The notes under the pieces are model-generated. The model did not search any database. It was not told the origin of the DNA and saw only the letters and a program-made list of their open reading frames with translations. A program made the translations under genes and the position numbers. A stretch of DNA of 64,000 bases from contig CM065323.1 in NCBI GenBank assembly GCA_033032175.1, positions 4,588,001-4,652,000 on the forward strand, in the 5' to 3' direction. The DNA comes from Saturnia japonica (lineage: Eukaryota > Arthropoda > Insecta > Lepidoptera > Saturniidae). Below, piece by piece: positions 22,125 through 32,654 of this stretch (the stretch's first letter is position 1; every line of letters starts with the position of its first letter).

Positions 22125-22618
22125 CCAACGAGCGCACACGGGTACCACAAGCTGAAGAATCAAGACTCAAGACTCAAGAAACTGGAAGAAACCGTACCCA
22201 GAAGATATAGTATTAACAAAGTGTATTGTTTTGAAGAATACAGCAAATTTTATTGTGGTGCCTGTGTGTCATTTCTTCGCATCTTCACTAAGTTCAACCC
22301 GCCAGCGACCCAGTCCATTCCGCTCCGTGCTACGTCATCGCCGCGCCTACCAGCAGGCACCTCACTGCGTGTGTGTACCTTGATGTTTCGCCCTCTTCAC
22401 GCCTAGTAGTTTCGGGTGTGAACAGGGTTGGTCGCACGTAGTGAGAGGGGCTCGCACGCACTGGTTTTCAGACAGCTGGTTACCGTAGCGTGTTATCCGC
22501 CGTCGGTTATATACAGAGTACGAGGCAATCGTTTCCGTCGCGTTTGCGCCCTCGGTGCACGGTCCCGCTCTGTATAGATTGACGTAGCACATTGTATAGT
22601 GGGCGCACGCATGCGCTC

Positions 22619-22918
22619 CCGTGAAGTCATCCCACCCACCTCATAATGAGGTGGTGGGGAAACTGTACCAGGGTTGGAGCCCTTTTCAGTGAAAATCTTC
22701 GCATCCATCGACGGATGGACGGTTCGATGGTGCTTGCTTATCGCAAGTGGAGTCTATCGATCATTTATCGTTCACCGTCTGAAACGTCGGCGTCGATAAT
22801 GATGAGGTTGCGTGGCGAAGGTAGATATTTGTTGTCCGGTGGTCTTGAGTGCAGCGGGGCAATCCCTCTGACGAGGGGATGCTGCGTTGCGTCCGCTCTT
22901 CGGAACAACTTGGTGGCC
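22619..22918. mobile_element. 300-bp structured insert with 10-bp target duplication
   Basis: Exactly 300 bases between two copies of gcatgcgctc (22609-22618, 22919-22928), absent from the 5' LTR. No terminal inverted repeats, no A tail and no credible ORF. It is rich in hairpins: ccacctcat-a-atgaggtgg (about 22638-22656), tccatc-gacg-gatgga (about 22704-22719), cttgc-ttatc-gcaag (near 22735-22750), and an atccc/ggggat pair near 22862-22880. It may be a SINE without a tail, or a short derivative of a larger element. I do not recognise it. Confidence 0.7.
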
Positions 22919-22939
22919 GCATGCGCTCATTTTAAATAT

Positions 22940-24524
22940 ACATTCATAAAAGCATACAAATATGTTCAGTATTGCAATCCTTTACGAAAAGCTAAGATTT
23001 ATTTAATAACTTTATTTTGTAAACCGTTATGGTATGTTGCTTAACGCTTAATTGTATGTCTGATTTGTATAATTTAATAAAAATCCTAATTGCGCAAAAA
23101 CACCAAACAACGACATGTATCGCATAAATGTAGAAGAATATATATTCTTACATATTTAAACATTTTTAAAATAACACTAAAATCTATTTACAAATACATA
23201 TTTAAAAATAATAATGAAATCAAAACCTTCAATTAAAAAATACTTCACTGTACCAAAAACTATCAAACAAATTTCATGATAATTGAAACCAATCCGTACA
23301 TCACCATCTATGAATACAGTTGGAAAATAAAAATACACACGTTTCCATTTATTGATTTATGGTAAGATAATTTAATTTCGTATATTTTCACTTTTTTCAG
23401 TAAATATTTTAGATATATTACAGAGTTACATAGTGTATATACATTCCTTTATATACATGTACATAACTTAAACGATATTTATAGACAATACAAATGTCTA
23501 TACGTATAAAAATGCATCCTAAATGTAGGTACATTACATCATCATCATTATTATACATCATTATTAGTTTAGGTAAACTACAATTATATCAAGTTTCATT
23601 AAATTTGGTCCAGTAGTTTTTGCATAATTGGCGTTCAAACAGACAGACATTTCAAAAACTATCGAAATGTGTTCTGGTCCATGATTCTAAAACCCCCGTA
23701 GTATTTATTCTAAAATATCTCCAATCTACAGATTTCGTTACAGAGTTATATATATATATATATATAAACAATATATAAACGCGTATAGATTTCAGTTATA
23801 ATGAGAATTTACGTGGATTTGTTTCTTGGTGATTAATCTTAGACCACATTACGATACAGAATAAGGCGTTAAATTTTCTATTAAAATGTTTTCTGAAGCT
23901 AAGAAATGTCAAAAAGGTAAAACAATATAACATTATTGAGTAAACACAGAATTGAAAAGACACTCACACACTTCATCAACAGAATTCAAGCTTTGATTTG
24001 TATACATAAAACAATTCTGTCGGTTTATAGATTTATGACAACGGTACGGATTTATTTTACACAATGCGAGAGTATCTCGAGGATTGTAGTACATATTTCA
24101 CGAATCTTAACTCATAAAACAAAAGTTCGTTCATAAGAAATGAGAAAATCAAATTAGGAAGTATTTGAAGGCGATAATGTTAAAGTAGAAGGCTCGGAAT
24201 TTTTTATTAATTTGAAGTTAAACAACCTATATAATGGATGAAAAGGATGAAGAGATAATAGAAACTAGCTAATAAATTATTAAAAGAGAAACAAAAAACT
24301 CGACTGCAACAAAAATACATTTTTTTTCTTCTTCTATTTGCTTTTTATTTAATTCCCAGAAGTCGTACATAAATACTATATACTATAGCTTGTGTCACTC
24401 CCACAATTAAGACCTTAATTAAGTCCTCATGTCCTCCTCATATTCTTTTTCGCAGTTGGGTAAAAAAATAAATTGTGTCAGTTTGTCAAACTGATAACTT
24501 TTGAGACAGACCCTTTACACCTTT
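22940..24524. other. AT-rich DNA, no gene
   Basis: No coding region or RNA gene. An (at)n run is at about 23747-23767. Confidence 0.6.
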
Positions 24525-24725
24525 GAGATTTGAAGCAACGATGGCTCAGTGGTAGCTTTGTACGGATACCGCGTCGATCGACGTGAGTTCAAGTTCATGC
24601 AATGAGCCTGAGCGCCCGATGAAGGAAAAATCGTGAAGAAGTCATAGCATGGTGGTAGAGGATTTTGTAATGCCCGCCTGGCTAGCCTGGCAAGTTGAAA
24701 ATCTGTCACCAAACACCTATATAAA
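24525..24725 (+). repeat. tRNA-derived SINE
   Basis: tRNA-like head with an A box (atggctcagtggtagc, about 24540-24556) and an imperfect B box (gagttcaagttc near 24586), then 'gaaggaaaaatcgtgaagaa', 'catagcatggtggta' and 'aatgcccgcctggctagcc'. The same body is found in reverse at 34405-34690, proving a dispersed family. Too degenerate to be a functional tRNA. Confidence 0.75.
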
Positions 24726-25477
24726 CAGTCCGTTCCACTAGGCTTTGCGTGCTTTCATCGGGGACAGCATTTTGACAATAGTAGTGTTTGTTGAAAATTC
24801 ATGCTAGACTGACTGGACTATAAGGACTGGAAGTGATTGGATACACGTAGCTGACGATCGTGTACCGTGAGAGAATTTTACATCTTGGACGGCAACTAGG
24901 CACATGATTGCAACGACTGTTCGACTGTTTTCGTTTGTGTGTTGTATAGTCAACTAAAATATGGTTATAACTATATGTTTATAATGTGAACGTTGCCTAT
25001 CAACAAATAATGCGAAATAAATAAAATATAATAATATCCTTTGAAGTGTTATAGCCGTGTCTCCAACACATCTGCCCCATTCCTTAATCCTGGCTTTATA
25101 TTATACTGTGACATGTCTTCTTCAACAGAAAAATGGTCTCGCTTTAACAAACGATTTTAGACCTTTCTGTTTCATCTTAAAGTTTTTATTTGTGTCGTGA
25201 GATTATTATATTAGTTTTGTAAGTTTTGTACCGTCACGGCGAATCAATTCATCAGTGGATAATGATTGATCACACTGAGTAGACTGATTGATGGTTTCGC
25301 ATTTAGCTCAGGATATTCGATTCGTCCCCTACTCAATTTCAAGGTTAAGATCCTACGATCCGTGTCCATCTGGTAGCGAACTCTCTTAACATTATACATA
25401 TAGTACGTATGCCTTAGGCTTTCGTCGTATTTCTCAATTAAATCGGAAGTAAACATTTGAAAGTGTTAAACACCACG
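24726..25477. other. No gene recognised
   Basis: Non-coding AT-rich sequence with no repeat boundary that could be defined. A 70-codon open stretch on the minus strand (25244-25456) has no recognisable features. Confidence 0.5.
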
Positions 25478-25985
25478 CCTCTGTTCTCACTTCCCGCAAG
25501 TACAAATTATTAAAATGTTCAATTATATCCTAAACTGTGTCCAAATAACATGATATAAAGGGCTAAGTTTTGTTCATAAGGATTAATATGACATGCCTAA
25601 AAATGATACTCATAAATCACTTTTTCACTTTCAACAATTTTTGACACATAATACCTTATTGTGGCTTATTTTTAAGAGATAGGTATATGCTATCGCGGAC
25701 TTTTTTATTAAATATTTTAAGGACCAAAATTTTTTAGAACATTTTATTTACGTATCATTAACCATTACGTCAGTGCACGCGGATAAATTCAGTTAGGGAG
25801 GGCTTCCACTTTCGGGCTTACGTAACAAAAATCAATATTTAAGGCTATCTGAGAGTTACAACTACAGCCTAATGTTCGTTTATACTATTCCTTATGAATC
25901 TGCCTATCATATACAAAAATAATTTTTCGAATCCGACCGGTAGTTCCAGAGATTAGCGTGTTTAAACAAACAAAAAAACAATATA
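25478..25985 (-). repeat. Dispersed 0.6-kb repeat, copy C
   Basis: Reverse-complement match, block by block, to 6115-6703: 'acttcccgcaagtacaaatt' at one end, the 'gagattagcgtgtttaaac' block with caaacaaaa at the other, and 'cttattgtggcttatttt' between. It lacks the 'gtggggcacagc' end seen in copies A and B. Confidence 0.65.
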
Positions 25986-26601
25986 TGTATATTATATTAT
26001 TGTTAATAAAAGTAAATGGGGATCATTGGTAAGAGCAACAAATTAGGATTTTATAGCAAGAAAAAATTTCATATTCGGAAAAACTGTACGTCTTTTTTTA
26101 TGAACACGATGAGTGGGATGCTTTCTGAACTGGTAGTAGTGTTTAGATGTTAATTAGTACTTTTTTAGGGCCTAAATTGTTTAATGTACTTTTTATTTTG
26201 TTTTGTTTGGCTATCGGAAGGTGTAGTAAAACGTATGACGGGCCAATTACGTTTTTAATAATTTTATAATGTATTACGAGAGTTATAATTCCATTAAAAT
26301 AGAAAAACACGAATAAATAATTTATGACACGTTACTATGAAAGTACAACAGTCAAGAGAAAATAATGTTGTGTGTAGTTTCTTGATAACGGCGCAAGTTT
26401 GTGATGCTGGTCATATTTCTGCTGCTAAACGCAATCATCAGAATGTACATAATATATTAACCTAATAATAAATGTAAGTGATGTATCATACAATGTATGT
26501 TATCTTTGCTTAAAATAAATTAAAACAATACCTTAACTGCCACAAAAAATATACTCGTAAAATTTAAAAAAACTAACATATTATAAAACTACAGTCTATT
26601 T
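25986..26601. other. Downstream flank of the SdhB-like gene
   Basis: AT-rich; contains whatever 3' UTR the minus-strand gene has. No T run (which would be a retrocopy A tail on the minus strand) follows the stop codon, and no direct repeat flanking the gene was seen. Confidence 0.5.
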
Positions 26602-27546
26602 TCAACATTTCTTCTTGATACAACTTTCCAAACCACCTGAACTGGTGAATTTCATCGGTGATAATTCTGGACTCGGTTTTTTGTCGAGTGCTGATATTAA
26701 TCTTTTTAATTTTGCTATAGTCTTTGCTGGGTGCAAACCTTTGGGACAGTCTAAAGAGCAGTTCATGATTGTGTGACAGCGGAATGCTTTGAAGTCATCA
26801 CGTAAGTCGTATAGTCTTTGCTCCGTATCGTCATCCCGTGAATCTATCACCCATCTATATGCGTGAAGTAAGCTTGCTGGGCCAAGGAATCTTCTTCCGT
26901 TCCACCAATAACTGGGACAAGCGGTCGCACAGCACGAGCAGAGTACGCATTCGTATAAACCTACCATTTTATCACTGTCTTTTATACTTTGCGCGTATTG
27001 GTTCCCCCCTAAAGGTATTTCATTCTTTCTTACTAAATAAGGACGTATGCTGTTATAACCTTCAATGAAATGGTTCATGTCGACGACCAAATCTCTTATC
27101 ACGTACATATGTGGCAAAGGATAGATGGTGATTGTTTTATCCGGTGGGATTTCGGTGATGCAAGAGAGGCGGTTCCTTCCCTGGACATTAAGGCCGCAAG
27201 AGCCGCAAATACCTTCACGGCAAGACCTTCGAAATGTGAGAGTCGGGTCCATGTCCTTAATTTTGATCAGGGCATCAAGTACCATTTTACCGCAAGTGCT
27301 TACGTCGAGCTCATAAGTCTGTATTTTTGGGCTTTCTTTGGTAAGTATACCTCCATAGCGATATATTTTAAATACCCGTCGAGGATCGACTTCTTTTTTT
27401 TGTGCTGGCTTCTTTGTATCTTTGGAACACGTATTCGAATTGAATCTTTTTAAACAAATTACACTTGTTTTCCTACCAATTCGATTTACAAGTAACCGAG
27501 ACATAGTTATTAACTGACTTGGGAGAAAGTCATTCAAAGTGAACAT
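26602..27546 (-). CDS. Succinate dehydrogenase iron-sulfur subunit, intronless paralog (SdhB-like)
   Basis: Single uninterrupted frame of 314 residues. SdhB is the electron-transfer subunit of mitochondrial complex II, passing electrons from the flavin subunit to ubiquinone through 2Fe-2S, 4Fe-4S and 3Fe-4S clusters. All ligands are present: C109, C114, C117 and C129 (SCREGICGSCGLN) for 2Fe-2S; C200, C203, C206, C210 (ECVLCSCCATACP) and C257, C263, C267 (CHTIMNCSLDCPKG) for the other two. The N terminus (second Met at residue 15, then Arg-rich MSRLLVNRIGRKTSVICLKR) looks like a mitochondrial presequence; either Met could start. The Lys/Ser-rich tail after about residue 288 diverges from usual SdhB. 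It may be a tissue-restricted paralog comparable to Drosophila SdhBL, or the main gene; the sequence cannot decide. Frame and residues suggest it is functional. Confidence 0.93.
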   Translation of the reverse strand: MFTLNDFLPSQLITMSRLLVNRIGRKTSVICLKRFNSNTCSKDTKKPAQKKEVDPRRVFKIYRYGGILTKESPKIQTYELDVSTCGKMVLDALIKIKDMDPTLTFRRSCREGICGSCGLNVQGRNRLSCITEIPPDKTITIYPLPHMYVIRDLVVDMNHFIEGYNSIRPYLVRKNEIPLGGNQYAQSIKDSDKMVGLYECVLCSCCATACPSYWWNGRRFLGPASLLHAYRWVIDSRDDDTEQRLYDLRDDFKAFRCHTIMNCSLDCPKGLHPAKTIAKLKRLISALDKKPSPELSPMKFTSSGGLESCIKKKC

Positions 27547-27949
27547 GAAAAATTAAATAAATATGACAGATGAAGGAGAATGGTGAAAAAAATCTAGTTG
27601 ACAAAAAATGACACTGACATGTGTTGCAAAAAGTGTCTTGTAAAAGTATTGATGTAATTTTTACTGTTAATATTTAATTAGATCTTTTTATGTCTAGTTA
27701 TAGCCCAGTATAGTTCTCCTTTTTCTCGTTTTCACATTTATGGGGCGATTTCGTAGGTACATATTAGATTTTTATATAGTAGTTTTACAAGTGCAGATAG
27801 TATTTTTTATAAACTTTTGTATAATAACGCGAAATCGTTGAAACTATTTACATACATTTAAAGGACACGGGTACTTTCTCATATAATCTTGGGCCTGAAT
27901 AAAAAGCGAGGTATAAATTTATGAAAATGGTGTCAATTAATAACTAAAT

Positions 27950-28090
27950 ATCTGGACAACTGAGCTATGCTCGGTATCTAAAAAAAAGAACACCTATGTA
28001 GGTAAACTTGGAATGTTAAACATTATCTAAACACAAAATTTCATCAAAACCGTTGGAGCCGTTTCCGAGAAACCAATTACACATATTACT
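27950..28090 (+). repeat. Dispersed 'gagctttgctcgg' repeat, copy 1
   Basis: Contains 'gagctatgctcgg', an aacacct block, and 'aaaccgttggagccgtttcc' followed by 'gagaaaccaattaca'. Matching copies occur at 51240-51415 (same strand) and, reversed, at about 33190-33300. Short, non-coding, class unknown. Confidence 0.7.
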
Positions 28091-28339
28091 TAATGTAAGA
28101 AGATACATTGAAATTTTTTAAAGATATTGGCAATCTGAGAGTAGAATCTTAAGATGTTTGAAATGCATTGCCCAAAAGGGCATAGGAGTATTTGAGAGCG
28201 GAATTGTCAGATAGGTGGACTGATCACTGAATATAAATACGGTTCCAATGACAATATAACTATTTAACTGATTTAAAAAATAATTTTATAAATCATACTT
28301 CAATCAATAACCTCCGTGGAACCTTCACCATAAGGGGTG

Positions 28340-28825
28340 ATTTTTTCGAAACACACTTCCGCGTAGCGTTCCTGTTGTCTTCGCAGTACTCGCAGGCGTT
28401 TTCCCTCCCCCACGCCACAAAGAAATTCTAGCTTCATCAGAAATCAATACTTTACTTAATACTTGAAGCAACGTTACGAGCAACACAGTACTAATTTAAA
28501 GCCCCGGACCGGGTGGTAAATACTGATATTGACATCCAAAAGCCTTCTTCTTCTCGCCCATAAGCTAACTTCTACTCCTCTTACCTGTTTCAAGGCTCTT
28601 CTTTAGGTCTACATTTGACGCCTTACGATTCCGCAACGCCTGTCTCACCAAAAAGCGGTCATCTCGTGGTTCTGTACATCGTTTTCTTCCCGAACCTGGT
28701 CTACTTTTGACCGAACCGGTCTCTTGATACCGTTGAAAACTCGTCTGGACGGTTGAACGACTCACACTTAGCTGCTGAGATACAGAAGTTTGCGAACAAA
28801 CTTTCTTCAAGTAGGACTATAATTA
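28340..28825 (-). pseudogene. Tc1-type transposase remnant
   Basis: The N-terminal helix-turn-helix part lies at 28565-28810 on the minus strand (QLSVSRSTVQTSFQRYQETG, then a basic GSGRKRCTEPRDD segment), typical of Tc1 family DNA-binding domains. Downstream on the same strand, about 28360-28450, the frame reads ISDEARISLWRGGGKTP, matching the region of the second catalytic Asp. Most of the catalytic core between them is gone, so this is an internally deleted, inactive copy. No terminal repeats were located. Confidence 0.7.
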
Positions 28826-28982
28826 TACCGGCCCTTATCGCTTTATCAGTCATATCAGAAAGTGGTATATAATGTAAAAAGAAAGATTAAATTGTTTAAT
28901 TTGTAGAAAGTATCCCAAAAGTTTTAAAATTTGTGTAATCAGTTCAGTTCAAAACGGTTCTAGCAATTCGCACCATTAGTAA

Positions 28983-30173
28983 AGGTCCATCCATAAATTA
29001 CGTCACACAAATTTCATGATTTTTTGACCCCTCCCCCGTCCTTGTCACAGCTGGTCACATTTGTGAGACCCCCCCCCCACCTAGTGTGATATTTTGCAAT
29101 TTTATAATTAGAAATTTATGAAATTAAAACAGCAGTGTTCGGAATTTATTTTAATTTCCATTTAAATTATTTTTCAATAAAATCGACATCAAATGAAACA
29201 ATGGTATAAAAATTAACAAAACATAAAAAAAAAACACTTTAATACTTTCATTATAACATGAAACTATTCATTTTCATTTTCATTCATTATTTATCTTAAT
29301 AAAAATTTAATCCTCTTCAGTCCATAGACTTCGAACCCATTCCTTTATATTATGTATAACTGGCACAGTAGTCACATCGTTCTCATTTGGACAGTTAACA
29401 TCAGAAACATTCATTGTGTCAACATCTTCTTCATCTAAATAAAGCTTCATTGTCATCATTCAAACAAAGAATTTCCCTGGCACATCTAGCAGCAATTCTT
29501 TGAGGCCGAATTTTCGCGATGGGCAATACTTCTTCTTGCGTTTTATGTGATTTATTGTGTAGGTTAGTGGCCTTGAATTATGAAAAATATAGACCACAGA
29601 TGCCACACGATCACTTAAATAAGTATGCCTCGACACTGGGGCAATAGATATCATACGGAACTTGCTTCAAATATGATGAAGCTCGGAGATCCAAAGATAG
29701 CTGAAGTAACAGTGGAGCGAATTTTCTTTCACAGTCATCTTTTTCTATGGTAACATACCCGTTACACGTCTGTTTCATCAAAACAGGTGGTGGTAAAAAC
29801 CCCTCTCGTAATAGTCGTCAAAGGCTAGATCATCGCACACCACAACATAGAACATCCTCGCATTTTACTATTTGTAATAAGTATTGTGATTCACGTACAT
29901 GATGTGCGTACCAAATCGCATCATTTTTCAATGCCTTAGCCTGTTCGATATCCAGTCTAGTATCTGTTGGCGCAATGAATTCGGCAACCACAGGAAAATC
30001 ATTTTCAACTTAAAGAAGTTCTAATGTACTTAGATATAAAATATTATATTTTGAAAAAATGTGATGTCACAAAATTTGGGACCCCTTCCCAACCCTTGTC
30101 ACACAATGTCACACTTCGTCGACCCCCTCCCTCCCCCTAAACGTGTGACGTAATTTATGAATGGCCCCTAAAG
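28983..30173. mobile_element. DNA transposon with 25-bp terminal inverted repeats, class unknown
   Basis: Left end: ggtccatccataaattacgt then cacac. Right end, reverse complemented: ggccattcataaattacgtc then acac. Subterminal C-rich/G-rich runs mirror each other. A short direct repeat taaa flanks both ends (28979-28982 and about 30172-30175). The interior holds a decayed reading frame on the minus strand. A second, truncated left end is at 32069-32270. I recognise the termini as common in insect genomes but cannot assign a superfamily with confidence. Confidence 0.75.
29310..30010 (-). pseudogene. Decayed protein gene of the TIR element, C2H2-finger remnant
   Basis: Translating the minus strand and ignoring stops and frameshifts gives coherent protein-like blocks: EFIAPTDTRLDIEQAKALK and DAIWYAHHVRESQYLLQIVK (about 29830-29985), ERKFAPLLLQLSLDLRAS (near 29700), then near 29560-29620 a Cys-x2-Cys-x12-His-x3-His pattern with an RPQRIAAR basic segment after it. 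It is presumably the element's own transposase or accessory protein, heavily mutated. Family not recognised. Confidence 0.5.
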
Positions 30174-30429
30174 CAATTTTACAATAATTATTATTTTCCT
30201 TTTGTTAATTTTATTTTAAAATTTAAATTTCGAACTTAAGGAATCATACCAGGATGCTTCAAATAACATGCCAATATTATAAAATTACTGAAACCCCTTT
30301 CTTGTAATATTCATTGGTATAAAAAATATAATGTAAAGTGCCTATTTTTTGTAAAAGGGCTAATTGCGAGCTTCTAAAAGCTCACTTACTTAATTTAACT
30401 ATGTAGGTATTTATAAAGTCATTATCAAC

Positions 30430-30705
30430 ATCAATTCAGACGATAGACGTCCATTGCTAGACATATGTTTCCCTAAGGGTCGCCACAATGACCAGAACTG
30501 CGCTGCTCGTATTCCACGGCTTCCTGCAACCTTTACCAGGACGTCTATCTACCTTGTGGGGGATCTGCGCACGCTTCGTCTTCCGATTCACGATGGTCAC
30601 TCGAGACTCATTAGCCAACCGTTCTACCAGCTACTTGCCCCACCAAATACCACTTAAGTCCAAACAATTCTTAGGGCTAAGTTGGTGACTTTGGTTTTTT
30701 TTTTT
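30430..30705 (-). pseudogene. RTE-like retroposon, ORF C-terminal fragment
   Basis: On the minus strand the region reads as the end of the RTE-like endonuclease-reverse transcriptase ORF common in Lepidoptera: weak matches around VGQVAGRTVG, RRPGKGCRKP and, at the 3' end, the 'gacgtccattgctagacata' block typical of its tail. Several stops. Same family as 32380-32650 and 45770-45935. Confidence 0.6.
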
Positions 30706-30709
30706 ACTA

Positions 30710-31350
30710 TGGATAGGCTTGCGTTTTACCACTATCTCGCCTGATCTTAAGTGATGATGTGGTCTACGATGGAGCACGCTTGCTTAGAAGGTACCTATTC
30801 ACTCGAGACTTCAAGATACCCAGGTTATAATTATAGGGATTAACAAAATCCGGCAAATTGTGCAAAACGCTTTGGTTGAATATCTACCATAAATCGTTGA
30901 CGTTTCGCCGTGTCTCTTGTCGTCCGATGGTGATTTTCATTTCTGATTTGATCACGCAGAGAAACTCTGAGTACAGACCTCTCCATTACTCTCTGAGTGA
31001 CTTTTAGTCTTCTTATAAGTACTATAGTTAGAGATCACCTCTCAAGTACAAAGTATATTCCACATGATGCTGACGGCTGCTTTCCACCATCGCACTGCTT
31101 GCCATCGGCGGGAGTTCATCCTCACATTTTGAAACCTAAATGGTTACGGTCAGTCCGATTTCAAACGAGTTTTATTTGGCGACCGCTTCGAATGTGCAAT
31201 AAGATTTTTGTTACGTTTTTTCAAAGAACTTCAGTAATGGGGTTAATCAAAAAGGAAGTGAATAGGTTTGTGATGCTACTGGTGTTGCAAGCAAGGCTGC
31301 GGTAACCGCTTACCATCAGACAGACTGCATGCTTGTTTGTGACCATCGTG
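30710..31350. repeat. Composite of dispersed repeats, including RTE-like scraps
   Basis: About 30712-30870 contains 'gataggcttgcgttttacca' and 'tggagcacgcttgcttagaa', a non-coding repeat type I associate with Lepidoptera. About 30950-31040 on the minus strand resembles the RTE-like segment before the C terminus. About 31295-31350 carries the 'ggtaaccgcttaccatcaga' motif. Boundaries cannot be set. Confidence 0.45.
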
Positions 31351-31769
31351 GTATGAAAAAAAAACATAATATCTACATGTGTGCTGAAATTTTGTAACTA
31401 GTTTACCTAAATAATTCGAGCTCGAATGGAAAGGTACGTAAGACCCCTACATGTTAATTAATTCCTTTGTTAATAACCCAGTCAAATATTTGATGTGGAA
31501 TGCTTAATTGTTCGTGTGATTGCTTTGTAAACTACACTTTACAACAATTGAAGTGAAATTGCTTCCTCGCCGGTTCTTTAAGAGTGTGTTAATAGTTCAT
31601 TACTAACTCTTGACCGTGGTTATACATGATAACTTGATTCACCTAATTGTATTCTGTAGGATATTCATACTAAGTTTAGTTTTATTAAATGCCAAAGTAT
31701 AGTAAACTAGCTTGTGCCCGCGACTTTACTCACGTTAGAATTTGACGTTGCTGCGTCTGATGATAAGTT

Positions 31770-32035
31770 TAGTATAATCCAAAAATAACAGTGTCTACCG
31801 ATATATCAGTGATCCATCGACGGTCACTGCTATCATGTCGTTCAGTGAGCCTTTCGGCATCTGGATATACATTGTCTGATCCCGAAATGCAACAAATCAA
31901 AAGAGAGTCACTGTGAGTCGTCGTGCCCCAGTCGGGTATAGTTCCATACCAACTCGCTTGATTACTAGTTCGGAACGTCATACGATTAAGCATGCCTCTC
32001 TGTGCAGGAGTTAAAACTGGTGTATAGTGGTCGCG
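31770..32035 (+). repeat. Dispersed repeat, partner of 60340-60520
   Basis: 'gatcccgaaatgcaacaaat' followed by 'caaaagagagtcactgtga' corresponds to 'gatcccgaaacgggataaag' followed by 'caaaagagaaccattgtga' near 60440, with a shared 'ctggatat...acatt' block just before. Diverged, non-coding. Confidence 0.5.
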
Positions 32036-32068
32036 GTTCAGTCACAAATAATTTTCGTGTCCTACTAA

Positions 32069-32270
32069 GGGGCCATCCATAAATTACGTCACACGAATTT
32101 CATGATTTTTTGACCCCTCCCCCGTCCTTGTCACAGCTGGTCACATTTGTGAGACCCCCCCTCCCCCCACCTAGTGTGATTTCACATATTTGGCAATTTT
32201 ATAATTAGAAATTTATGAAATTAAAACAGCAGTGTTCGGGGATTATTTTAATTTCCAGTTTTTCATCAAA
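32069..32270 (+). mobile_element. Truncated left end of the 28983-30173 transposon family
   Basis: Starts 'ggggccatccataaattacg' and matches 28983-29165 closely (cccctcccccgtccttgtca, acagcagtgttcgg), then stops at about 32270 where RTE-like sequence begins. No right end. Confidence 0.75.
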
Positions 32271-32379
32271 AAAATTCCAAAAACAGAACACGTACACAGA
32301 CTTAGACTCGCACAGGTATTAGTAATAGACATTGGGCGGAGCGAGGGTGACGTCTAGCTTCGTGGACGGCGGGCAGGTA

Positions 32380-32650
32380 ATTGACAGAAAGAAAGGCTGC
32401 CGATTCGGCCCCATCGGCCATCCGTTCTACGAGTCATGTGCCCCGCTCACTGCCACTTAAGTCTATTAGCGCTATATACCGGTGACTTAGGTTCTCCTGC
32501 GGATCTCCTCATTTTTGATTCGATCACGCAGATAAACTACGAACGTAGCCCTCTCCATTGTCCTTTCAGTGACCTTGAGCTTTCTTATGAAGCCCATAAT
32601 TAGCGACCAAGTCTTAGCACCATATCAAATCACCGGTAACTGTATTATTA
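32380..32650 (-). pseudogene. RTE-like retroposon fragment
   Basis: On the minus strand: RKLKVTERTMERA, YLRDRIKNEEIRRRT and, after a gap, NGWPMGPNRQ. These correspond to consecutive parts of the C-terminal RTE-like ORF found in many moth genomes. Interrupted by stops. Confidence 0.7.
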
Positions 32651-32654
32651 CAAT

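Larger units (their letters stand above)
15211..22934 (+). repeat. 3' LTR of BEL/Pao element, split by two insertions
   Basis: LTR sequence lies at 15211-15892, 22136-22618 and 22929-22934. Between these are the long Jockey element (15893-22123), its duplicated target (22124-22135), the 300-bp insert (22619-22918) and its 10-bp duplication (22919-22928). It ends with tttta before the host duplication aatat. The preserved parts are colinear with the 5' LTR. Confidence 0.9.
8867..22939 (+). mobile_element. BEL/Pao LTR retrotransposon with three later insertions
   Basis: Paired LTRs at 8872-11175 and 15211-22934 flank a 4.0-kb internal region with Gag and Pol of the BEL/Pao group. The element is bounded by an exact 5-bp duplication aatat (8867-8871, 22935-22939), so it integrated once as a unit. 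Without later insertions each LTR is about 1171 bp. By hand count the two LTRs differ at 7 sites (about 0.6%), so the integration is young. Insertions: a truncated Jockey copy in the 5' LTR, a long Jockey copy and a 300-bp structured insert in the 3' LTR. The element cannot move by itself: pol lacks RNase H and most of integrase. Confidence 0.93.

Noticed and set aside
21848..22170. Minus-strand frames with long Phe runs
   Set aside because: Products of the 60-A tail read backwards.
8872..22934. One Jockey insertion copied into both LTRs by reverse transcription, later shortened in the 5' LTR
   Set aside because: Less likely because the Jockey copies differ about three times more than the LTRs and junctions differ. 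Not excluded; gene conversion or uneven mutation could mimic it.
24540..24600. Functional tRNA gene
   Set aside because: Has A and B box-like strings but no cloverleaf; it is the head of a SINE, as is 34640-34690.
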